A stretch of DNA of 7,360 bases. Origin: Actinomycetes bacterium. GTDB lineage: Bacteria; Actinomycetota; Actinomycetes; Actinomycetales; Cellulomonadaceae. The stretch spans positions 1-7,360 of the forward strand of contig JAEYNO010000516.1 of NCBI GenBank assembly GCA_023412515.1, given 5' to 3'. This document shows, in pieces, positions 1 through 4,744 of this stretch. Position numbers and translations under genes: made by a program. Position 1 is the stretch's first letter; every line of letters starts with the position of its first letter. The notes below the pieces were generated by a model that saw nothing but the letters and a program-made list of their open reading frames with translations, was not told where the DNA came from and made no database searches.

Positions 1-1053
1 GCCCCGACCGACGCGCCCGCCGCCGCCACGCCCGACGTCGCGGCACCGTCGACCGACGTCGAGGTCCCCGACACCGCCGAGCTCACGACCGCGCCGCCGC
101 TCGAGACGCCCGCGCCGACCGCCGGCCGCCTGCGCCGCCTGCGCGAGCGGCTCGCGCGCTCGGGCTCGCCGCTGGGCACGCGGCTGCTGGGGGTCCTGTC
201 GCGCGACCACCTCACGGAGGACGACTGGGACGAGCTCGAGGAGACCCTGCTGCTCGCCGACGTCGGCGCCGGCCCCACCGACGAGCTCATCGCGGCCCTG
301 CGCACGCGCGTGAGGGTCGACGGCCTGCGGGACGGCGCGCAGGCGCGCGAGGTGCTGCGCGAGCAGCTGCTCGCGCTCGTCGACCCGACGCTCGACCGCT
401 CGCTGCGCACGTCGCCCACCACGGGCGAGTACGGCGCGCGCGTGCCCGCCGTCGTCCTCGTCGTCGGCGTCAACGGCACCGGCAAGACGACCACCGTCGG
501 CAAGCTCGCGCGCGTGCTCGTCGCCGACGGCAGCAGCGTCGTGCTGGGTGCGGCGGACACGTTCCGCGCGGCCGCCGCCGACCAGCTCGAGACGTGGGGC
601 TCGCGCGTCGGCGTCCCGACCGTGCGCTCCGACCGCGACGGCGCCGACCCGGCGGCCGTCGCGTTCGACGCGGTGCGCACGGGCGTCGCGGACGGTGCCG
701 ACGTCGTGCTCGTCGACACCGCGGGCCGCCTGCAGAACAAGGCGGGCCTCATGGACGAGCTCGGCAAGATCACGCGCGTCATCACGCGCACCGCGCCGCT
801 GTCCGAGGTGCTGCTCGTGCTCGACGCGACGACGGGCCAGAACGGTCTCAATCAGGCGCGGGTCTTCGGCGAGGTGGCCGGCGTCACCGGCATCGTGCTG
901 ACCAAGCTCGACGGCACGGCCAAGGGCGGCATCGTCGTGGCGGTGCAGCGCGAGCTCGGCGTGCCGGTCAAGCTCGTCGGCCTCGGCGAGGGGCCCGACG
1001 ACCTCGCGCCGTTCGACCCCGAGGCGTTCGTCGACGGCCTGCTCGAGGGCTGA
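1..1053 (+). CDS. ftsY: FtsY, signal recognition particle receptor GTPase (5' end cut off by the window)
   Basis: FtsY is the membrane-associated SRP receptor. It pairs with the Ffh-ribosome complex and hands nascent membrane proteins to the translocon, and both partners then hydrolyse GTP. The reading frame is open from base 1, so the start codon lies upstream; 350 residues are visible. Visible residues 1-40 are Ala/Pro/Thr/acidic linker typical of the variable A region. A basic amphipathic stretch and the N domain (about 41-140) come next, including an acidic LTEDDWDELEETLLLADVG segment. The G domain then shows the P-loop GVNGTGKTTT (about 156-165), DTFRAAA, DTAGR (239-243) and TKLDG (301-305). 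The C-terminal PFDPEAFVDGLLEG is a usual FtsY ending. FtsY is told apart from Ffh by the GVNG P-loop and by the absence of an M domain. A strong hairpin follows the stop. Upstream neighbours cannot be seen. Confidence 0.96.
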   Translation, partial: APTDAPAAATPDVAAPSTDVEVPDTAELTTAPPLETPAPTAGRLRRLRERLARSGSPLGTRLLGVLSRDHLTEDDWDELEETLLLADVGAGPTDELIAALRTRVRVDGLRDGAQAREVLREQLLALVDPTLDRSLRTSPTTGEYGARVPAVVLVVGVNGTGKTTTVGKLARVLVADGSSVVLGAADTFRAAAADQLETWGSRVGVPTVRSDRDGADPAAVAFDAVRTGVADGADVVLVDTAGRLQNKAGLMDELGKITRVITRTAPLSEVLLVLDATTGQNGLNQARVFGEVAGVTGIVLTKLDGTAKGGIVVAVQRELGVPVKLVGLGEGPDDLAPFDPEAFVDGLLEG

Positions 1054-1065
1054 CGCCGCGACCGG

Positions 1066-1092
1066 GGGGCCGGGACGCGCCGTCCCGGCCCC
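1066..1092 (+). terminator. GC-rich hairpin terminator after ftsY
   Basis: Bases 1066-1077 and 1081-1092 are a perfect 12-bp inverted repeat around a 3-base CGC loop, starting 12 bases after the ftsY stop. There is no T tract after it, as is common for actinobacterial hairpin terminators. It likely separates ftsY transcription from the nitrogen genes that follow. Confidence 0.72.
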
Positions 1093-1110
1093 TGGACGCC
1101 CGCCCGGCAC

Positions 1111-1179
1111 GAAACGCAACGTTTACGCGCAGGGGCCTGCTGTCACACGTGCGTAACCGCACCGCCCGTCGAGCGAAAC
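1111..1179 (+). promoter_or_regulatory. Putative GlnR-type nitrogen control region upstream of amtB
   Basis: GlnR, the actinobacterial OmpR-type nitrogen regulator, binds paired half-sites of the form GTnAC-n6-GAAAC, which places half-sites 11 bases apart. Here GTCAC (1142-1146) and GTAAC (1153-1157) are separated by exactly 6 bases. A GAAAC at 1175-1179 lies a further two 11-base steps on. A second pair, GAAAC (1111-1115) and TTTAC (1122-1126), also has a 6-base spacer and overlaps a small AAACG-CAA-CGTTT inverted repeat (1112-1124). amtB is a classic GlnR target. No clear -10/-35 pair was found; a weak CACAGT at 1190-1195 is the only -10 candidate. No AmtR-like operator was seen. The site is inferred from motif spacing only. 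Confidence 0.48.
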
Positions 1180-1221
1180 GGCGCCGCTCCACAGTTGTCC
1201 CCGTCCGGCCGCCAGGCTGGC

Positions 1222-1230
1222 GAGGGGAGA
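1222..1230 (+). promoter_or_regulatory. Ribosome binding site of amtB
   Basis: GAGGGGAGA lies 6 bases before the ATG at 1237. It favours that ATG over the in-frame TTG at 1195, which has no purine-rich sequence before it and would add 14 polar residues in front of the first membrane helix. Confidence 0.75.
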
Positions 1231-1236
1231 GCAGAC

Positions 1237-2544
1237 ATGGAGTGGGACACCGGAGCGGCGGCCTGGATGCTGACGTCAGCATCGCTCGTGCTCCTCATGA
1301 CGCCGGCACTGGCGTTCTTCTACGGGGGCATGGTCCGCGGCAAGTCCGTCCTCAACATGATGATGATGTCGTTCGGCGCGATGGGCGTCGTCGGCGTGGT
1401 CTACGTGCTGTGGGGCTGGTCGATGTCGTACGGCTCGGACGTCGCCGGGATCTTCGGCAACCCGTTCGACCAGTTCGGCCTGAGCGGCACGCTGTTCGAC
1501 GCGGACGGCGCGGCGGTCGCGAGCCCGCTCGGCAACTACCCGCAGGTGATCGACGTCGCGTTCCAGGTGACGTTCGCGATCATCACCGTCGCGCTCATCA
1601 GCGGTGCGCTCGCGGACCGCGTCAAGTTCGGCACGTGGATCGCGTTCGTCGCGGTCTGGGTGACGGTCGCGTACTTCCCGATGGCCCACATGGTGTGGGG
1701 CGGCGGCCAGCTCTCGGGCGCCGAGGGCTCGATCGCGGCGGCGATCTTCGGCACCACCGACGGCGCGGCGAACACCGCGCCGATCGACTTCGCGGGCGGC
1801 ACGGTCGTCCACATCAACGCCGGTGTCGCGGCCCTCGTGCTCGCGCTCATCATCGGCAAGCGCAAGGGCTTCGGCACCGAGGCGATGCGCCCGCACAACC
1901 TGCCGTTCGTCATGCTCGGCGCCGCGCTGCTGTGGTTCGGCTGGTTCGGCTTCAACGCCGGCTCGGCGTTCGGCGCCAACGAGACCGCGGGTCTCGCGTG
2001 GGTCAACACGACGATCTGCACGGCCGCGGCCATGCTCGCCTGGCTCGTCACCGAGAAGATCCGTGACGGTCACGCGACGTCGCTGGGCGCCGCCTCGGGC
2101 ATCGTGGCCGGCCTGGTCGCGATCACGCCGGCCGCGGGTGCGCTGCGCCCCGTGACCTCGATCGTGCTGGGAGTCGTCGCCGGTGTGCTCTGCGCGCTGG
2201 CCGTCGGCCTGAAGTACAAGTTCGGGTACGACGACTCGCTCGACGTCGTGGGCGTCCACCTGGTCGGCGGCCTCGTCGGCACGGTGATGATCGGCTTCCT
2301 CGCCGACGACGGCGGCCTGTTCTTCGGGGGCGGCGCGAACCTCCTCGTCATCCAGGTCGTGATCGCGGTCGTCGCGGTCCTGTTCTCGGGTCTGACCACC
2401 GCGGTCATCGGCCTGATCCTCAAGTCCACGCTCGGCTGGCGCGTCTCGCAGGACGTCGAGGTCGGCGGCATCGACCTCGCGGTGCACGGCGAGACCGCGT
2501 ACGAGAACCTGGGTGGCGCCCGCATCGTGTCGGAGGTGAAGTGA
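1237..2544 (+). CDS. amtB: Ammonium transporter AmtB (Amt/Mep/Rh family)
   Basis: This is a channel-like transporter that brings ammonium/ammonia across the cytoplasmic membrane as a trimer. At 435 residues it is normal for the family, with about 11 hydrophobic segments (roughly 10-31, 43-64, 106-126, 132-154, 186-207, 223-245, 254-273, 283-302, 307-325, 336-357, 370-396). Family signatures include FYGGMVRGKSVLN, ADRVKFGTW, HMVWGGGQL, DFAGGTVVHINAG, GWFGFNAGS and GVHLVGG. By alignment from memory with E. coli AmtB, F113, W154, D184, H192, S243 and H341 correspond to the gate, ammonium site and twin-histidine pore (F107, W148, D160, H168, S219, H318). The cytoplasmic tail keeps the GLDV-HGE-AY type motif (GIDLAVHGETAY, 411-422) contacted by PII. 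The loops at about 66-102 and 159-182 are longer than in E. coli. It overlaps glnB by one base, which points to coupled expression of channel and PII partner. Confidence 0.96.
   Translation: MEWDTGAAAWMLTSASLVLLMTPALAFFYGGMVRGKSVLNMMMMSFGAMGVVGVVYVLWGWSMSYGSDVAGIFGNPFDQFGLSGTLFDADGAAVASPLGNYPQVIDVAFQVTFAIITVALISGALADRVKFGTWIAFVAVWVTVAYFPMAHMVWGGGQLSGAEGSIAAAIFGTTDGAANTAPIDFAGGTVVHINAGVAALVLALIIGKRKGFGTEAMRPHNLPFVMLGAALLWFGWFGFNAGSAFGANETAGLAWVNTTICTAAAMLAWLVTEKIRDGHATSLGAASGIVAGLVAITPAAGALRPVTSIVLGVVAGVLCALAVGLKYKFGYDDSLDVVGVHLVGGLVGTVMIGFLADDGGLFFGGGANLLVIQVVIAVVAVLFSGLTTAVIGLILKSTLGWRVSQDVEVGGIDLAVHGETAYENLGGARIVSEVK
2532..2538 (+). promoter_or_regulatory. Ribosome binding site of glnB inside the end of amtB
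   Basis: GGAGGTG lies within the last amtB codons, 5 bases before the ATG at 2544. With the TGATG stop/start overlap (2542-2546) it supports translational coupling, and it favours ATG 2544 over the adjacent GTG at 2541. Confidence 0.75.
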
Positions 2545-2885
2545 TGACGAAGCTCGTGACGGCGGTCATCCAGCCGCATCGGCTGGACGACGTGAAGTCG
2601 GCCCTCGAGGCCGCGGGGGTCCGCGGTCTGACGGTCAGCGAGGCCAGCGGCTACGGCCGGCAGCGCGGCCACACCGAGGTCTACCGGGGCGCGGAGTACA
2701 CCGTGGACCTCGTGCCGAAGGTGAAGATCGACGTGCTCGTCGCCGACGAGGACGTGGCCGGGGTCACCGAGGTGATCGTCCAGGCGGCGCAGACCGGCAA
2801 GATCGGCGACGGCAAGGTGTGGGTCGTCCCGGTCGAGGACGTGGCACGCGTCCGCACCGGCGAGCACGGCGACGACGCGCTCTGA
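2544..2885 (+). CDS. glnK: PII nitrogen regulatory protein (GlnB/GlnK family)
   Basis: PII is a small trimeric signal protein that binds ATP/ADP and 2-oxoglutarate and controls partners such as AmtB. The 113-residue length is the family norm. The N-terminus MTKLVTAVIQPHRLDDVKSAL is followed by the T-loop GYGRQRGHTEVYRGAEY (36-52), whose Tyr52 equals Tyr51 of E. coli PII, the residue modified by GlnD. The B-loop TGKIGDGK (84-91) and the C-loop RVRTGE (102-107) for nucleotide binding are complete. The extra Thr at position 2 shifts numbering by one. Co-location with amtB is the usual mark of GlnK, although actinobacteria often name their only PII glnB; the sequence alone cannot settle the name. 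The overlap with amtB and the glnD 34 bases downstream suggest one transcription unit. Confidence 0.95.
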   Translation: MTKLVTAVIQPHRLDDVKSALEAAGVRGLTVSEASGYGRQRGHTEVYRGAEYTVDLVPKVKIDVLVADEDVAGVTEVIVQAAQTGKIGDGKVWVVPVEDVARVRTGEHGDDAL

Positions 2886-2898
2886 GCGCGATCCGAGC

Positions 2899-2906
2899 AG
2901 GAGGGG
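2899..2906 (+). promoter_or_regulatory. Possible ribosome binding site of glnD
   Basis: AGGAGGGG matches the anti-Shine-Dalgarno well but ends 13 bases before ATG 2920, farther than ideal. It is the only strong candidate near this start. The alternative start GTG 2995 lacks a clear site and lies inside a hairpin. Confidence 0.5.
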
Positions 2907-2919
2907 TCACGGCTCACCG

Positions 2920-4716
2920 ATGACTGACGGACGGCCGCCCGCGGGGGGTGCGGCCGGGCACGGGTCCCAGCAGCAGGTCCCGCACCCCGCCGGGGTGCGG
3001 GACCTGCGTGCTGCACGGCTCGACCTGGCCGCACGGACGACGGGCCCGGGCAGCGACGGCGTCGCCCGCCGCCGCGCGATCGCCGACCTCGTGGTCGGCG
3101 CACTCGCGCGGCTGTGGGACGAGGCGACCGAGGGACGCGACCTCCAGGGCGTCGCGCTCGGCGTGGTCGGCAGCGTGGGGCGCGGCGACGCGAGCCCGGT
3201 GTCGGACCTCGACCTGCTGCTCGTGCACGAGGGGCGCGGCCACCCGGCGGACGAGCTCGCGCGGCTCGCCGAGCGCCTGTGGTACCCGATCTGGGACGCG
3301 GGTCTCGACCTCGACCACTCGGTGCGCTCGCTCGCGCAGTGCCGCCAGGTCGCGTCGAAGGACCTGCCCGCGGCCGTGGGGCTGCTCGAGCTGCAGCCGG
3401 TCGCGGGCGACGGGCTCGTGGTCGCGCGCGCCACGTCGGCGCTGCTGGCGGACTGGCGGTCGGCCGCGCGTCGTCGGCTGCCCGAGCTGCTGGCCTCGAC
3501 GCGGCAGCGCGCCGACCGGCACGGCGAGCTCGCGTACCTCATCGAGCCCGACCTCAAGGAGGCGCGTGGCGGCATCCGCGACGCGGTCGTGCTGTCCGCC
3601 CTCGCGGCGACGTGGCTGACGGACCGGCCGCACGGCGCGGTCGACCACGCCTACGCGCACCTGCTGGACGTGCGCGACGCGCTGCAGGTCGTGACGCGCC
3701 GGCACACCAACCGCCTGCTGCAGGCGGACCAGGACGAGGTCGCCGCGCTCGTCGGCTTCGACGACCGGGACGACCTGCTCGCCTCGATCGCCGAGGCGGG
3801 CCGCGTGATCTCGTACGCGCTGGACACGACCGCCCGCAACGCGCGGCAGGCGCTGCAGCGGCCCGCTCGCGGGCCGATGCTCGTGCGTGGCCGGCGGACG
3901 CCGCCGCGGCTGCGGACCATCGCCGAGGGGCTCGTCGAGCACGACGGCGAGCTCGTGCTCGCGGTCGACGCGCGACCCGCGGACGACCCCGTGCTGTCGC
4001 TGCGGGCCGCCGCGACCGCGGCGCGCACGGGTCTGGTGCTCTCGCCCGTGACCGTCGCGAGCCTCGAGGCGACGCCGCCGCTGCCCGTGCCGTGGCCGCG
4101 TCCCGCGCGCCAGCAGCTCGGGCACCTCCTGGGCTCCGGCCCGGCGCAGGTGCCGGTGTGGGAGGCGCTCGACCTCGCGGGCGTCGTGACGACGTGGATC
4201 CCGGAGTGGGCGGGCGTGCGCAACCGGCCGCAGCGCTCGGCGATCCACCGGCACACGGTCGACCGGCACCTCGTCGAGACGGTCGCGCGCGCCGGTCGTG
4301 ACCGGCGCGCGGTCGACGCGCCCGACACGCTGCTGCTCGCGGCGCTCCTGCACGACGTCGGCAAGCGCGCCGGCGCGGGGGACCACGCGGTCGAGGGGGC
4401 GCGGCTCGCGGGGCCGATCGTCACGCGCATGGGGTTCGGGGAGGACGTCGCGGCCGACGTCACGCGGCTCGTCCGCGAGCACCTCACGCTCGCGGAGCTC
4501 GCGACCACCGCGGACCCCGACGACCCGGCGACGCTCGCGCGGCTGCTCGACGCCGTCGACCACCGGGCCGACCTGCTCGCGCTGCTGCGCGCGCTCACCG
4601 AGGCCGACGCGTCGGCGGCGGGCCCCGCGGCGTGGACGGCGTGGCGCGCCACGCTCGTCGACGACCTCACGCGCCGGGCCGCGCAGGCGCTGGCGGGTAC
4701 CCTGGGACGTCCGTAG
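2920..4716 (+). CDS. glnD: GlnD-type PII nucleotidyltransferase/nucleotidyl-removing enzyme lacking ACT domains
   Basis: GlnD attaches a nucleotide (UMP in enterics, AMP reported in Corynebacterium and Streptomyces) to the PII T-loop tyrosine when nitrogen is short and removes it when glutamine is high. After a Gly/Pro-rich start (1-25), the nucleotidyltransferase domain has GSVGRGDASPVSDLDL (84-99) with D96 and D98 as metal-binding residues. The EPDLKEARGGIRD motif (209-221) follows. The HD domain carries H443, the H478-D479 pair, D488-H489 and H521. The protein ends at residue 598 with AWTAWRATLVDDLTRRAAQAL, aligning with the segment just before the ACT domains of E. coli GlnD (890 residues). 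Both tandem ACT domains, about 200 residues, are therefore missing, and ffh starts 28 bases later. I start it at ATG 2920 because conserved sequence begins near residue 29; GTG 2995 is an alternative. Family assignment is firm; the loss of glutamine sensing is inferred. Confidence 0.93.
   Translation: MTDGRPPAGGAAGHGSQQQVPHPAGVRDLRAARLDLAARTTGPGSDGVARRRAIADLVVGALARLWDEATEGRDLQGVALGVVGSVGRGDASPVSDLDLLLVHEGRGHPADELARLAERLWYPIWDAGLDLDHSVRSLAQCRQVASKDLPAAVGLLELQPVAGDGLVVARATSALLADWRSAARRRLPELLASTRQRADRHGELAYLIEPDLKEARGGIRDAVVLSALAATWLTDRPHGAVDHAYAHLLDVRDALQVVTRRHTNRLLQADQDEVAALVGFDDRDDLLASIAEAGRVISYALDTTARNARQALQRPARGPMLVRGRRTPPRLRTIAEGLVEHDGELVLAVDARPADDPVLSLRAAATAARTGLVLSPVTVASLEATPPLPVPWPRPARQQLGHLLGSGPAQVPVWEALDLAGVVTTWIPEWAGVRNRPQRSAIHRHTVDRHLVETVARAGRDRRAVDAPDTLLLAALLHDVGKRAGAGDHAVEGARLAGPIVTRMGFGEDVAADVTRLVREHLTLAELATTADPDDPATLARLLDAVDHRADLLALLRALTEADASAAGPAAWTAWRATLVDDLTRRAAQALAGTLGRP
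2932..2956 (+). repeat. Small inverted repeat just after the glnD start
   Basis: CGGCCGC (2932-2938) and GCGGCCG (2950-2956) form a 7-bp all-GC stem with an 11-base loop, 12 bases into glnD. A short stem like this can occur by chance in DNA this GC-rich. It sits immediately before the larger palindrome. Confidence 0.4.
2973..3007 (+). repeat. Perfect 35-base palindrome (17-bp arms) in the first codons of glnD
   Basis: Arms 2973-2989 and 2991-3007 are exact reverse complements around a single central C (2990). RNA would fold into a 16-bp GC-rich stem with a 3-base loop (2989-2991). It covers codons 19-30, between the non-conserved N-terminus and the conserved LRAARLDL region. It could be a transcription attenuator or terminator between glnB and glnD, or a structure controlling glnD translation. 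An in-frame GTG (2995-2997) lies inside the right arm and would be sequestered. No T tract follows. The repeat is directly visible; its role is inferred. Confidence 0.8.
4698..4703 (+). promoter_or_regulatory. Possible -10 element for ffh within the end of glnD
   Basis: TACCCT, in a GGTACCCTGGG context, matches the actinobacterial TANNNT -10 pattern and lies 41 bases before the ffh TTG start. No TTGAC-like -35 is visible about 17 bases upstream, where the sequence is pure GC. It would let ffh be transcribed independently of the nitrogen genes. Confidence 0.3.
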
Positions 4717-4735
4717 CCGTTCCGTCCGACCCCGC

Positions 4736-4739
4736 GAGG
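4736..4739 (+). promoter_or_regulatory. Ribosome binding site of ffh
   Basis: GAGG lies 5 bases before the TTG at 4745. It is modest but correctly spaced, and it supports TTG as the start. Confidence 0.55.
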
Positions 4740-4744
4740 CCAGG

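Noticed and set aside
1195..1236. TTG start 14 codons upstream for amtB
   Set aside because: There is no ribosome binding site before it, while ATG 1237 has a strong one and gives the expected Amt N-terminus.
1054..1236. AmtR-type operator, as used in Corynebacterium
   Set aside because: No AT-rich CTATAG/ATAG-like palindrome is present in the region.
594..2066. Open frame of 490 codons on the plus strand spanning the end of ftsY, the intergenic region and most of amtB
   Set aside because: It crosses the terminator and lies out of frame with two conserved proteins; its translation is Arg/Gly-rich and meaningless.
4298..4744. Upstream extension of the ffh frame by 149 codons
   Set aside because: It overlaps glnD out of frame, and Ffh proteins begin at the MFATLSDRL sequence encoded from 4745.
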